Below are positions 18,022-27,952 of a stretch of 64,000 nt of DNA, piece after piece. The DNA lies in contig NZ_JAJKFQ010000011.1 of NCBI RefSeq assembly GCF_020966635.1, positions 744,001-808,000 of the forward strand, read 5' to 3'. The notes beneath the pieces are model-generated. The model saw only the letters and a list, made by a program, of their open reading frames with translations. It was not told the origin of the DNA and ran no database searches. The stretch is from Stieleria sp. JC731. Lineage in GTDB: Bacteria > Planctomycetota > Planctomycetia > Pirellulales > Pirellulaceae. The number at the start of each line of letters is the position of its first letter. The stretch's first letter is position 1. The translations under genes were made by a program, and so were the position numbers.

Positions 18022-18569
18022 CGGTTTTGCAGATCGTTTGAGTCGAATGAATGTAGATGCGTTCTTTGCGAGCTGCATCCTGAATTAAAGTCATCGTTCC
18101 ATCGGACGGTGGCTTTATCGTATTAATGCTGGTCCAGTCGTGTCGGGGTTACATCCGATCGCGACAACGTCTTCTTTGCCCGGTATTCGCAGCAGTTTCA
18201 CTGCCAAGCTTCGCTATCGCGATAGCCTCGTAGTCTCTGGTTTGGCTTTCAAGATTGGCTGATTGCCCGGGTTCCTCGGCACGTTTAGTTCGATAGGACA
18301 ACCTTTGGCCTAGGTCACAAGTCAAAGGTTTGAAGTGACCCGACTTTTGAATTTGGATGTCAAGTCGCGTCAATCTCCATCCTCGTCTTCTGACGAAGCT
18401 GTAACGCGTATCGAATCGAACGCGACATTGGAGACACCTAGAGCGATTCGATCCGCGGTCCAAAAATAATCTTTAACGATCCGTCGTGCGTGGGTGTTTG
18501 GTCACGCCAATTGCAGTGACGAACTCCAGAATTGGCTAGTTGAGTCTCTCCCCTTTTGAAACGGCACCC
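18022..18569. other. Intergenic region without recognised genes
   Basis: About 550 bp between the Hpt gene and the permease gene. Short minus-strand frames have Arg-rich shadow-like translations. A near-match to a sigma-54 promoter at 18499-18514 has one extra base between the GG and GC elements. I see no structured RNA that I can name. Confidence 0.4.
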
Positions 18570-19766
18570 ATGAGTGAGAAAGTTGCACCCACACTAAATT
18601 TCTATCTGGTCATCCTTGTTGCAATCGTCGCTGCAGTATCGCTTTGGCTGGCGTACGAAGTTCTGCTTGTTCTATTTCTCGGTTTGATTTTCGGTGTGTT
18701 TCTGAAGCACACCAGTGATGCCGTCACACGTTATCTCGGCATCTCGAATACTTGGTCGCTGGCTGTTGTCGTTGGGGCACTGTTAACGTTGATGACCATC
18801 GGCGGGCTAATTTTCTTTGTGCAGGCACAGAGCCAAGTCGATCGTATGGCTCAAACGATCGATCAAGGTGCAAAGCAGTTAATGGAGCGTGCGAAGGACT
18901 ACCCCACGATTCAATCGGTTTTGGTATCCACTCCTGTTCTAAATGAGTTTGTGAACGCATCGTTCGGTGAAACGGAGGAAACAAATTCGAAGGCTGAATC
19001 GCGTGATGACAGCGATCGCCAAAAGGACTCAAGCGGGGATCCAAGCGCCGAGAAGGATCAATCCAGTGAGACTAGTCAATCGAAGGACTCGTCCGGAGAT
19101 GCTGGTAGTTGGTCCTCGCCGGTGAAAAACGCGATCGGTGCGGTTAGCCAACTGTTCCAAACCACACTCGGCTTCTTAGTCAATGCACTGTTGATCTTCT
19201 TTGTCGGCATTTTTCTAGCGAGTGCCCCGAAGGTCTATCATGACGGGTTCTTGCGTCTGTTTCCCATGCGAACTCGCCACCGGGTTTCGGAGATAATGTC
19301 CAAGTCGGTGGAAACACTTTGGCGATGGACGTTGGGACGATTGGCGACGATGGCAATCACCGGTTTTGGTGCGTTTCTATTGTTGACAGTTTTGGGAATT
19401 CCCATGGCAACGACCATTGGGATTCTGACAGCGCTTTTGACATTCGTGCCGAACATTGGTGCCGCCGTCGCATTCGGTTTGTCGTTGTTGGTTGCGCTGC
19501 CTGAGGGAACCTCGCAAGCTGTGATGGTATCGATCGGCTACATCGGCCTACAGCTGTTAGAAAGCTATGTCATCACGCCTCTGATTCAACAGAAGCAAGT
19601 TGCGATGCCACCAGCTTTACTGATTTCATTCCAGGCGTTCTTAGGAGTCGCCCTGGGGTTTCTAGGTGCCGTGGTTGCTTCGCCAATGTTGGCGGTGGGT
19701 TCGGTGATTGTCAAAATGGCTTACGTCGAAGACGTCTTGGGCGACGACGGGGTTTCAAACAGTTAA
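18570..19766 (+). CDS. AI-2E family transporter (PerM-like permease)
   Basis: The product has 398 residues from the ATG at 18570; a TTG at 18540 is possible but adds only ten residues before MSEKVAPTL. It has the family pattern: two or three N-terminal helices and a hydrophilic insertion, here unusually Ser/Asp/Lys-rich (about residues 140-185). A C-terminal membrane block follows, with FVGIFLASAPKVY, LTALLTFVPNIGAA and SYVITPLIQQKQVAMPPALL. The family includes exporters of AI-2 and Na+/H+ antiporter-like members, so the substrate cannot be deduced. It appears to be transcribed alone. Confidence 0.85.
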   Translation: MSEKVAPTLNFYLVILVAIVAAVSLWLAYEVLLVLFLGLIFGVFLKHTSDAVTRYLGISNTWSLAVVVGALLTLMTIGGLIFFVQAQSQVDRMAQTIDQGAKQLMERAKDYPTIQSVLVSTPVLNEFVNASFGETEETNSKAESRDDSDRQKDSSGDPSAEKDQSSETSQSKDSSGDAGSWSSPVKNAIGAVSQLFQTTLGFLVNALLIFFVGIFLASAPKVYHDGFLRLFPMRTRHRVSEIMSKSVETLWRWTLGRLATMAITGFGAFLLLTVLGIPMATTIGILTALLTFVPNIGAAVAFGLSLLVALPEGTSQAVMVSIGYIGLQLLESYVITPLIQQKQVAMPPALLISFQAFLGVALGFLGAVVASPMLAVGSVIVKMAYVEDVLGDDGVSNS

Positions 19767-19883
19767 AGTATCGTGTTATGGATTTGCCGTTTCGTGCCAC
19801 GGCCTGTTCGATAGTCAGATGCAGGATGGCCGTGCATGTCCATGCAGATCGATTGAGTTGACGCTATAAAAACAGAGCATGCT

Positions 19884-20732
19884 ATGAAATATGACGGACC
19901 GCTGGACACGCTCGACGATTGGGAAGACGATCTCGCACAGCGCTACCCTGCACCCGGGAAGCCAGCTGAAGAGTTTCGCGATTACAGCGAACAGACTCGG
20001 CCTGGCGTTCGAGAGTTCTATCGTCAAAACCATGCGAATCAAACGTTCGGCTTCGTCAGTCAGAAACGTGCGGAATACTTGCAGCTGAACCGTCGCAAGA
20101 TGACCGTGTGGCAAGCGATGGAGTACTTGAATCAGTTGGTTGACGAAAGTGATCCGGATACCGATTTATCGCAAATCGAACACCTGATGCAGACTGCCGA
20201 AGGGATTCGCGCTGATGGACATCCTAGATGGATGATTATCACTGGCTTGATTCATGACTTAGGGAAGATCCTTTGCCTGTTCGGCGAACCCCAGTGGGCG
20301 GTCGTTGGGGATACCTTTCCAGTCGGTTGCGCTTTCTCGGATCGGATCGTGCTGTCTGAATTCTTTTCCGAAAACCCCGATTCGGAAGACGTAAGGTACA
20401 ACAGCAAGTTTGGGGTCTATGAACCCAATACAGGACTCGACAATGTCCTGATGTCCTGGGGACACGATGAGTACCTGTACCACGTGGTAAAAGATTATTT
20501 GCCTGAAGAGGCGCTTTACATGATCCGCTACCACTCGTTCTACCCGCAGCATCGTGAATCGGCTTACGATCACTTGATGAGCGAACATGACCAACACATG
20601 TTCAAGTGGGTGCAGCTATTCAACCCGTATGATCTCTATACCAAAAGCGATCAACGTCCCGACGTCGAATCGTTGAAGCCCTACTACATGGAACTGATCG
20701 ATGAATTCCTACCGGGTGAATTGTCGTGGTGA
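19884..20732 (+). CDS. Myo-inositol oxygenase
   Basis: The 282-residue protein aligns by motif with mammalian MIOX almost without gaps. Predicted di-iron ligands are His100 (SQIEHLMQ), His124 and Asp125 (GLIHDLGK), His194 ([10 protein letters not shown]), His217 ([10 protein letters not shown]) and Asp250 ([10 protein letters not shown]), all present and spaced as in the animal enzyme. MIOX opens myo-inositol with oxygen to give D-glucuronate. The enzyme is common in eukaryotes and patchy in bacteria. No other inositol or glucuronate gene adjoins it. Confidence 0.93.
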   Translation: MKYDGPLDTLDDWEDDLAQRYPAPGKPAEEFRDYSEQTRPGVREFYRQNHANQTFGFVSQKRAEYLQLNRRKMTVWQAMEYLNQLVDESDPDTDLSQIEHLMQTAEGIRADGHPRWMIITGLIHDLGKILCLFGEPQWAVVGDTFPVGCAFSDRIVLSEFFSENPDSEDVRYNSKFGVYEPNTGLDNVLMSWGHDEYLYHVVKDYLPEEALYMIRYHSFYPQHRESAYDHLMSEHDQHMFKWVQLFNPYDLYTKSDQRPDVESLKPYYMELIDEFLPGELSW

Positions 20733-20780
20733 GCGAATCGATCGGTCTGTCGAATATTAAACGATTTGGTTGAGCGTCCG

Positions 20781-21560
20781 CTAAGGCAGTTGAAATAGCC
20801 GCCGAGCATTCTCGGTGGTGATTTCGGCCAGTTCTTCGGGACGAACACCACGGACTTCGGCAAGACAGCGAAGCGTATGTTCGACTCGAGCGGGTTCGTT
20901 GGGGCGTTTGCCCCGCAGTGGTTCTGGGCTCAAATAAGGGCAATCGGTTTCGACGAGCAGTCGGTTTGCTGGAATTCGCTTGGCGACGTCTCGAAGGTCA
21001 TCGCTCTTTTTAAACGTGACCATTCCGGCAAAGCTAACATGCAATCCGTGGTCGAGGCATTTCGATGCGCATTCCCAATCGCCGGTGAATGAGTGCATGA
21101 TGCCGGGCGGGACGGTGCTTTGGCGATCGAGTTGTTCGACGATCAGTCCGCCACTTTCTCGCATATGGATCACCATCGGCAGGGCCGTTTGTCGACACAG
21201 TTCCATGTGCCGGTCAAAATAGTCCTGTTGCATCTCCATCGGCGTGTCGTCCCAGTAGCAATCGAGTCCTGTCTCGCCGATAGCGCGAACGCCAGGGTAT
21301 CCCGCCAGTTCTTCGATGATCGCGAAGTCTGCCGGATCAGCCTCGGCTGCGGAGTTGGGTTGGATTCCGACAGCGGCGTAGAGGTAGTTGGGAAATTGCG
21401 CCGCAAGCTCGCATGCCCGTTTACTGGTCGCGGCATCGATCCCAATCACCATGATCGCTTCGACACCCGCGTCTTTTGCACGATTGACGACGTCGTCAAG
21501 GTTTTCATCAAAAGCGTTGACGTTCAAATGAGCGTGTGTATCGAACAGTCGCAGTGTCAT
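20781..21560 (-). CDS. TatD-family metal-dependent hydrolase (DNase-like)
   Basis: The 259-residue protein has the complete TatD pattern. FDTHAHLN supplies the first metal ligands, IGETGLDCYWD the bridging Glu, VIHMRES and MHSFTGD further His residues, and VETDCPYLSPEP the final Asp. Family members act as 3'-5' exonucleases or deoxyribonucleases and have been linked to DNA repair and turnover. The ATG overlaps the stop codon of the upstream cdsA-like gene by one base, so translation is probably coupled. Confidence 0.92.
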   Translation of the reverse strand: MTLRLFDTHAHLNVNAFDENLDDVVNRAKDAGVEAIMVIGIDAATSKRACELAAQFPNYLYAAVGIQPNSAAEADPADFAIIEELAGYPGVRAIGETGLDCYWDDTPMEMQQDYFDRHMELCRQTALPMVIHMRESGGLIVEQLDRQSTVPPGIMHSFTGDWECASKCLDHGLHVSFAGMVTFKKSDDLRDVAKRIPANRLLVETDCPYLSPEPLRGKRPNEPARVEHTLRCLAEVRGVRPEELAEITTENARRLFQLP

Positions 21561-22645
21561 CAGGCGGAAAAAAAGAATCGAGTGAGGTGATAGAACACCG
21601 GTGCGGCGAAACAGACGCTGTCAATCTGGTCCAGCACACCCGCGTGGCCTTGGACAAGCGTCCCTGTATCGGTAACCCCGCGATCGCGTTTGATCGCGCT
21701 CATCGTCATCGCGCCACCGCAAGCCATCACGGTAACGACAGCCGCCAAGACGCCGGCTTCCCAGGGATAGAAAGGCGTTGCCCAGCACAAGGCGGCGGCG
21801 ATCAAACCTGTTGTCACCATCGAACCGAGCACACCTTCCCAGGTTCGAGACCCATTGATCTTTTCGGCGATCACGTGTTTGCCGGCAAGCTTGCTCCAAC
21901 CGCGTTCAAGCACGGCGGCTAACTGCGCAACAACAACCAGGAAGATCAACACGCTGACGTTGCTGCCCTTCCATGGGGCACCACCAGTACGGACCAGATC
22001 CAAATCTAATAGCGCCGGTGCGTAGCTGAGTGCGTAAACACAGATTAGCAATCCCGCTTGGATTTTCGCACTGCGTTCCAGGAACCGCTTGTAGTCACCG
22101 GCGATCGCGGCTCGCGCCGGGATGAACAGGCTCGCATAGACCGGGATCATGATGCTGTAGAGACCATAGTAATCGTTCTGAGGAACGTAACTTGGTGGGT
22201 GGCTGCCCAGAGCGACGAAGATGTATTGCAGCGGAGTGAAGAAGAAGAACACCCAAAACAGTGTCCGATGGTCACCGCGCCGGGTTGGAGTCATCGTGAT
22301 GAATTCACGCAGCGCCCAAAACGAAACGAGACCGAACAGGACAACGACTCCGATCCGTTGCAATAAAAAGCCGACGACAAAGATTGCCGTCATGAGCCAC
22401 CAGACCCGTAGCTTTTGATTAAACCGGGCAACAAGCGCCGCGTCGACACCCATCGTTTCTCTGCGAGCGAGCAGAAAGCCGACGAGCGACGCGATTCCCA
22501 AGGCGGTCAGAATGACCGCGATTAAAATCATCGAGCGCGTTGTCAACCAAACGCGAACGGCAGCATCGGCTACCGACGAAACATCGCCGCTTTCCGGTAC
22601 TGCTGCGGTTACGCCTTGGACTAGCAGCGCTACTTTTTCGAGCAT
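21560..22645 (-). CDS. CdsA-like phosphatidate cytidylyltransferase, divergent signature
   Basis: This 361-residue polytopic protein has about eight membrane helices and ends with a recognisable CdsA region (SRTWEGVLGS at about 270, then SAIKRDRGVTDTGTLVQGHAGVLDQIDS at about 316-343). CdsA makes CDP-diacylglycerol from CTP and phosphatidate. Several signature positions differ from the usual pattern: TD for KD, QGHAG for PGHGG and DQ for DR. The Asp/Asp pair at the end is kept. It precedes tatD with a 1-bp overlap and follows leuB. It may be the genuine planctomycete CdsA or a relative with another alcohol acceptor. Confidence 0.78.
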   Translation of the reverse strand: MLEKVALLVQGVTAAVPESGDVSSVADAAVRVWLTTRSMILIAVILTALGIASLVGFLLARRETMGVDAALVARFNQKLRVWWLMTAIFVVGFLLQRIGVVVLFGLVSFWALREFITMTPTRRGDHRTLFWVFFFFTPLQYIFVALGSHPPSYVPQNDYYGLYSIMIPVYASLFIPARAAIAGDYKRFLERSAKIQAGLLICVYALSYAPALLDLDLVRTGGAPWKGSNVSVLIFLVVVAQLAAVLERGWSKLAGKHVIAEKINGSRTWEGVLGSMVTTGLIAAALCWATPFYPWEAGVLAAVVTVMACGGAMTMSAIKRDRGVTDTGTLVQGHAGVLDQIDSVCFAAPVFYHLTRFFFSA

Positions 22646-22710
22646 CTTGTTGCGTCTTTTTAGACCGTCGCTTTAAAAAAGGTTGGGAGCACGGTGGTTA
22701 CACCGCAGCC

Positions 22711-23784
22711 CTATGCCTGGAGACGTTCCAGCACTGCTTCACCCATCGCTTCGGTACCGATCGAATCAGCACCACGTGATAAATCGGCGGTTCGCAATCC
22801 GTCCGCAAGCACGTTGCTGACTGCGGTTTCGATGGCGGTTGCTTCGGCTTCCAATCCCAGCGAATGACGCAGCAACATGGCTGCCGCAAGGATCGTTGCC
22901 AACGGGTTGGCGATGCCTTTACCGGCAATGTCTGGTGCGGAACCGTGGATCGGTTCGTATAGTCCAGGGCCGTCGCTGCCGAGAGAAGCGCTGGGCAACA
23001 TTCCAAGTGATCCAGGCAGCATCGACGCTTCATCGGTCAAGATATCGCCAAACATGTTGCCGGTGACGACAACGTCAAAATCTTTCGGGCGATTGATCAA
23101 GTGCATCGCCATCGCGTCGACAAGCACAACGTCATATTCGACATCGGGGAATTCGGTTTCCATAACACGCGCCGCAACCTGACGCCACAATCGGCTCGGT
23201 TCCAGAACGTTCGCTTTATCAACACTGGTCAGTTTGTTGCGTCGGCCCTGGGCGGCTTTCGCTGCCAAACGGACGATTCGTTCGACTTCGCTAACCGAGT
23301 AAACCATCGACTGTGACGCCGACTCGTCAGCACCGCTGCCGGTTCGACCTGATGGGCCAAAATAGATCCCGCCGGTCAATTCACGAAGAAACAGAATGTC
23401 GGTGCCTTCGATGATCTCGCGACGCAGTGGCGATGAATCAACCAGTTGGTCGAACAATTTGATTGGACGTAGGTTCGCAAACAGACCTAGCTCTTTGCGA
23501 ATCTTCAGCAAACCGGCTTCGGGACGAGTTTTCGCACTGGGGTCATCCCATTTAGGACCACCAACGGCACCCAGCAAAATGGCTTGTGCATTGCGGCAGG
23601 CATCGATCGTCGCTTGTGGCAGCGGATCGCCCGTTTCGTCGATCGCGATTCCGCCGATCAGGTGGGACGAGAACTCGAATTCGTGACCGAACAGGGAGGC
23701 AACTTTTTCTAGAACAAGGTGCGCCTGAGCGGTAATTTCTGGGCCGATGCCGTCGCCGGGCAGCAAAACGATGGACGCTTTCAA
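22711..23784 (-). CDS. leuB: 3-isopropylmalate dehydrogenase
   Basis: The 357-residue protein oxidises and decarboxylates 3-isopropylmalate in leucine synthesis. The N-terminus [27 protein letters not shown], the [11 protein letters not shown] substrate loop, the [13 protein letters not shown] helix and [14 protein letters not shown] near the C-terminus are all typical. The start is a TTG at 23784, accepted because the conserved sequence begins immediately. I see no ribosome site and no leucine attenuator. No other leu genes are next to it. Confidence 0.95.
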   Translation of the reverse strand: MKASIVLLPGDGIGPEITAQAHLVLEKVASLFGHEFEFSSHLIGGIAIDETGDPLPQATIDACRNAQAILLGAVGGPKWDDPSAKTRPEAGLLKIRKELGLFANLRPIKLFDQLVDSSPLRREIIEGTDILFLRELTGGIYFGPSGRTGSGADESASQSMVYSVSEVERIVRLAAKAAQGRRNKLTSVDKANVLEPSRLWRQVAARVMETEFPDVEYDVVLVDAMAMHLINRPKDFDVVVTGNMFGDILTDEASMLPGSLGMLPSASLGSDGPGLYEPIHGSAPDIAGKGIANPLATILAAAMLLRHSLGLEAEATAIETAVSNVLADGLRTADLSRGADSIGTEAMGEAVLERLQA

Positions 23785-24210
23785 GGTGATTGCTTTAGTG
23801 CGGGAGGGGAATGGTCGATTCGTTTGACGAAAGATTCGCTACTTTAACGCAGGGCAGCGTCTTTCCCCAGTGGTGCAAAGCTCTTTGTTGCAAGTCGCCG
23901 ATTCGATGCACCGTTTCAGTTTGATGGGGACCGTGCCACGTTTTTTGGACCACCAATCGGCCGCTGAGAGGTGATTCGAGGATTGCCCGGCGGTGGCAGG
24001 AATTCTTCACTGTCTCTTCGTTGTGGTGAGTGTCAGCACACAGCGGAATAATCCCTGCAACTGTCAGTGTCATTGTGACCCGGCGTGTTTCCTTCGATGC
24101 GATGGCGAAGCCGCGCGATTTGATCGCCCGAAGCTTTCCTGCGTTGCACGGTCACTTTAAACACTTCCGATCCGAACGCCGCATTCCGCTAACCGGGACT
24201 TGCCGACATC
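23785..24210. other. Divergent intergenic region between leuB and the glycosyltransferase
   Basis: About 425 bp. A minus-strand frame of 92 codons ends 11 bp before leuB, but it has no recognisable features and contains many rare-looking His/Arg stretches, so I leave it uncalled. Promoters for both flanking genes must be here. Confidence 0.4.
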
Positions 24211-25464
24211 ATGCTTCCTCTTGAGCCCTCGACGAAAGCGTCCTCATGGGGCCAGACGCTTGATCCGATTGTCGTCCAACCGTCCGAAGCGAGCGTCGTG
24301 TCGGTTGCCGATGCACAACTTGACCGGCACCCATCGACCCAACAGGCATCGGTTCTACATTTGGTCAATGGCGAACACTTTAGTGGTGCCGAACGGGTGC
24401 AATCGCATTTAGGGCGTTGCCTGCCCGAATGGGGAGTCAAAGCGGATTTTGTTTGTCTAAAGCCCGGCAAGTTCGCTGCTATCTTGTCTGAGCAAGGCGG
24501 ACAATGGGGAAAGTGCTTCGAAGCTCCCATGGCGAATCGTTTTGATCTGCGTTGTGTATGGAAGGTCCGCAAACTGATTCACCGTGAAGGCTATCAAGTA
24601 CTGCACGCACATACGCCGCGAACGGCGATGATCGCATCGATGGCCGCTCGGTTGGCAGGGATCCCTTGGGTCTATCACGTCCACAGTCCCGCCGCACGTG
24701 ATTCGGCGAACCCGATCAGCAACCGAATCAATTCATTGATCGAGAACATGTCGCTGATCGGATGCAGTCACCTGATCACGGTCTCGGAAAGTTTGCGTTT
24801 GGAATGCATGCGGCAAGGCGTAAACGAAGACAACGTCACTGTTGTCCACAATGGTGTGCCCGCAATTTGCCCGCCGCGCGATCATGTACCTTCTGTCGGT
24901 GGACGATGGGTGATCGGGATGGTCGCTTTGATGCGGCCACGCAAAGGACTGGAAGTCGTCTTGGAAGCCTTAACGAAGCTTCGTGAACAAGTCGACGTCA
25001 CACTACGCATCATCGGTCCGTTCGAGACGGCCGAGTACGAAGAACAAATCAACGATCAGATCGCTCATCTACAAGTATCGAGTCTGATCGAACGAGTTGG
25101 CTTTACCAACGACGTCCCTGCTGAGTTAGCGAAGCTGGACGCAATGATTCTGCCCAGTCTGTACGGTGAGGGGCTTCCGATGGTGGTCCTTGAAGCGATG
25201 GCAGCAGGATTGCCAGTGATTGCCACACGCGTCGAAGGCACACCCGAAGCGATCACCGACGGGATCGAAGGCCTATTAGCAGAGCCTCGCAACGCTGCTT
25301 CTTTGGCAGCGAAGATCGAAGACCTGGTCACCGGCAAGCATGACTGGAATCAGATGTCCGAAGCAGCACGCACCCGACACGAGAAAGACTTCTCCGATCA
25401 GTCGATGGCGAAAGGCACCGCACAGGTTTATCACAAAGTCATCGAGCAATATTCTCGTCGATAA
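24211..25464 (+). CDS. GT4-family glycosyltransferase
   Basis: The 417-residue protein has a GT-B fold pattern. The N-terminal domain has HLVNGEHFSGAERVQ (about 50-64) and VLHAHTPRTAM, and the C-terminal domain has GMVALMRPRKGLEVVLEAL, LPSLYGEGLPMVVLEAMAAGLPVIATRVEG and EAITDGIEGLL. These contain the EGxxxxxxE donor-binding motif. The first 45 residues are a variable leader. It would transfer a sugar from a nucleotide donor, probably in polysaccharide or glycolipid assembly. No other glycan genes are adjacent. Confidence 0.88.
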   Translation: MLPLEPSTKASSWGQTLDPIVVQPSEASVVSVADAQLDRHPSTQQASVLHLVNGEHFSGAERVQSHLGRCLPEWGVKADFVCLKPGKFAAILSEQGGQWGKCFEAPMANRFDLRCVWKVRKLIHREGYQVLHAHTPRTAMIASMAARLAGIPWVYHVHSPAARDSANPISNRINSLIENMSLIGCSHLITVSESLRLECMRQGVNEDNVTVVHNGVPAICPPRDHVPSVGGRWVIGMVALMRPRKGLEVVLEALTKLREQVDVTLRIIGPFETAEYEEQINDQIAHLQVSSLIERVGFTNDVPAELAKLDAMILPSLYGEGLPMVVLEAMAAGLPVIATRVEGTPEAITDGIEGLLAEPRNAASLAAKIEDLVTGKHDWNQMSEAARTRHEKDFSDQSMAKGTAQVYHKVIEQYSRR

Positions 25465-25541
25465 ACCATCGCGATTCGAGCGCTCAGCCTACGGCTGCTG
25501 GTCGTGAAGCTTTCGGGCGACGGGAGCAGATTCCCAAGAAA

Positions 25542-27584
25542 CTATTTCGTCGCTTTCAGCTGAGCACGTGCTTCCATTCCGGCCTGCAATGTCGCAATGA
25601 TTTCGTCGACATCATAGACGCAGCCTCCCCATGCACCTCCACCGACTTGTTGCAGTGCTGCCCATAATCGAGTGTCATCGGGAATGTCTTTTTCGACTGC
25701 AAGGCTTGGGTGTGGTGGCCGTTCGGCGAGCAACTGCTCTGCTGGTGTTCCGTCGGCTGATTCGATCAAGTTGACGGTGCCTTCGAGCGACTTGCGGTTG
25801 ACTTCGATTTCGATGATGTCGCCGTCACGAACCTTCGCGATCGGACCACCTGCGAGTGCTTCGGGACCGACATGCCCAATGCATGCGCCCGTGCTTACAC
25901 CAGAAAACCTAGCGTCGGTGATCAACGCGACGTGTTTTCCGAATGACAGGTACTTCAGCGCCGAAGTGATTTGGTAGGTTTCTTCCATGCCACATCCAAG
26001 TGGGCCGCGGCCGATCAGAACGATCACGTCGCCTTCTTTGATCGCCGGATCGAGTTGCCCTTTGACCGCGGCGATCGCATCACGCTCGCTGGTGAAGACT
26101 CTCGCCGGACCGCGTTTTCGATAGACGTCGTCATCATCGATCACCGATGGGTCGATCGAAGTTGCTTTTATCACGGAGCCCTCTGGGCAGAGGTTTCCAA
26201 ATGGAAAGCAAACCGTTGGGGTCAGTCCCTTTTGGGCTACACGATTTGGTGGGACGATGACGTCATCGGGATCAACTTTGTCTGATTCGAAAAGTCGCTC
26301 GCGGCAGAATTGACGTCGATCAGAATCCTTCCACTGATCCAAGATTTCATTCCAGGTCATTCCGCTGACCGTCATCGCTTCACTACGCAGCAAACCCATT
26401 TCACGCAAGTGAAGTGCGACTTCGGGGACACCACCGGCAAGGAAGAATCGAACCGTCGGATGGCCAACCGGGCCGTTTGGCAGGCAATCGACAAAACGCG
26501 GAACCATCCGGTTGATGCGGCTGAATTCGTCGGCATCAGGACGCGTTAACCCCGCCGCTGCTGCGATCGCTGGAATGTGTAACAGCAGGTTTGTGCTGCC
26601 GCCGACGGCCGCGTGAATTAGCATCGCATTGAACATCGAGTCATCCGTCAAGACATCGCCTATTGATGTTCCGTTGGCGACCATCTGCATGGAAGCCGCG
26701 GCCGAATCGCGTGCCATCTGTGTCCAGATCGGCAAACCGCTGGGAGCCAACGCAGCATGTGGGATCGTCATCCCCAAAGCTTCGGCGACGACTTGGCTGG
26801 TTGCTGCGGTGCCGAGGAACTGGCAACCACCGCCGGGGGTTCCGCACGCGCGGCAACCTTCCAGCGAAGCCTCTTCCAGTGACATCTCACCACGGGTGTA
26901 TCGCACGCCAATCGATTGAACCTTTCCAGTGTCTTCACCAACCGTTGCAGGCAAAGTGACACCGCCGGGCACCAATACGCAAGCAAGGTCTTTGCTGCCG
27001 GCAAGCGCCATCATCATCGCAGGCAAGCCTTTATCGCAGGTTGCGATTCCGATGACACCTTTGCGTTGTGGAAGAGAGCGTATCAATCGTCGGAAGACGA
27101 TTGCAGCGTCGTTCCGGTAGGGAAGCGAATCGAACATCCCACGGGTGCCTTGGCTGCGTCCGTCGCATGGATCGCTACAGTAGGCCGCAAATGGAACCGC
27201 TTTGTTGGCCGACAACTGTTCCGCAGCCGCGCGAACGAGCAAGCCGATTTCCCAGTGACCGGTGTGATAACCCAATGCCGTCGCGGTGCCATCCTGTTCG
27301 CGCAAACCACCTTGGGTACTAAGAATCAAATACTGATCGCCCAGAACTCGTCGCGGGTCGTAGCCCATGCCGACGCTTTGGGTCAGCCCAAATAGATCGC
27401 CCGAGGACCACGATCGCAGAATCTCGTCCGATAGCGGCAATGAGCCGGACGGGCCCGCCGCATGAGTGATCAGTTCATCAGGATCGACAGGGGTATCGAA
27501 GTAGGTGGGCACGGCAGCAATCACAGGGCGGGGACAATGAAAAGAAGCAAAACGCAGTTTACCCCCACCCACAAACAATCCCAA
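25542..27584 (-). CDS. IlvD/Edd-family dehydratase, YjhG/YagF type (probable D-xylonate or related sugar-acid dehydratase)
   Basis: The reading frame gives 680 residues. The match to the E. coli YjhG/YagF branch is close, with [47 protein letters not shown] and [20 protein letters not shown]. The Cys residues in CDG, TCDKG and GGGCQ are the expected iron-sulfur ligands. This branch dehydrates D-xylonate or related aldonates to 2-keto-3-deoxy acids. GTG codons at 27524 and 27512 are alternative starts; the 20-24 residues before them look unlike the family. The next gene upstream, on the same strand, is an aldehyde dehydrogenase, which could act later in the same pathway. Confidence 0.86.
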   Translation of the reverse strand: MGLFVGGGKLRFASFHCPRPVIAAVPTYFDTPVDPDELITHAAGPSGSLPLSDEILRSWSSGDLFGLTQSVGMGYDPRRVLGDQYLILSTQGGLREQDGTATALGYHTGHWEIGLLVRAAAEQLSANKAVPFAAYCSDPCDGRSQGTRGMFDSLPYRNDAAIVFRRLIRSLPQRKGVIGIATCDKGLPAMMMALAGSKDLACVLVPGGVTLPATVGEDTGKVQSIGVRYTRGEMSLEEASLEGCRACGTPGGGCQFLGTAATSQVVAEALGMTIPHAALAPSGLPIWTQMARDSAAASMQMVANGTSIGDVLTDDSMFNAMLIHAAVGGSTNLLLHIPAIAAAAGLTRPDADEFSRINRMVPRFVDCLPNGPVGHPTVRFFLAGGVPEVALHLREMGLLRSEAMTVSGMTWNEILDQWKDSDRRQFCRERLFESDKVDPDDVIVPPNRVAQKGLTPTVCFPFGNLCPEGSVIKATSIDPSVIDDDDVYRKRGPARVFTSERDAIAAVKGQLDPAIKEGDVIVLIGRGPLGCGMEETYQITSALKYLSFGKHVALITDARFSGVSTGACIGHVGPEALAGGPIAKVRDGDIIEIEVNRKSLEGTVNLIESADGTPAEQLLAERPPHPSLAVEKDIPDDTRLWAALQQVGGGAWGGCVYDVDEIIATLQAGMEARAQLKATK

Positions 27585-27952
27585 CCGGGCAATAGTTTAC
27601 CGCCCGGATTGCGAAACAAATGCTCCCTGAGTCGCAACGGCGTTAGATCAATTGACTATCGTCAGGACATAGGAAACCGTCGCTAGCGCGAACCGGCTCA
27701 GTTTGATTGCTCGCCCTGAGCCGCAACGGCGTTAGCCGCGGTTACGTGCATTCCCGGCAGCCGGGAGGCTGCTAGACATGTGCATCTCAAGGCGGAGCCT
27801 TGCGACGAGTTTGAAGGACCGCTCGTGCGAGGCTCCTGCCTCGCATGCGATGTCTCGCGGGCTCCGCCCGCCAATAGTTGACACCGGGAACCGCATGCTG
27901 GCGCATAGCGGCTGACAAGCCATGTAAAATTGCGACCGTTGGAGAACCAGGC
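27585..27952. repeat. Intergenic cluster of palindromic repeats
   Basis: This region has one complete unit of the array-1 type at 27675-27744 (AACCG, CGCTAGCGCG, CGGCTCA then TGAGCCG, GGCGTTAGCC, GCGGTTA). A half unit TGAGTCGCAACGGCGTTAG lies at 27628-27646, and a half unit of the array-2 type (GGAACCGCATGCTGGCGC) near 27888-27917. Between them are a CCCGGC/AGCCGGG palindrome at 27754-27766 and a long GC-rich hairpin at 27791-27840. Confidence 0.82.

Noticed and set aside
18499-18514. Sigma-54-like promoter before the AI-2E-type permease
   Set aside because: TGGTCACG and TTGCA look right, but there is one extra base between GG and GC, and this spacing is strict.
23795-24073. 92-codon frame upstream of leuB
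   Set aside because: No domain, signal or ribosome site. It may be leader sequence, but I cannot support a protein.
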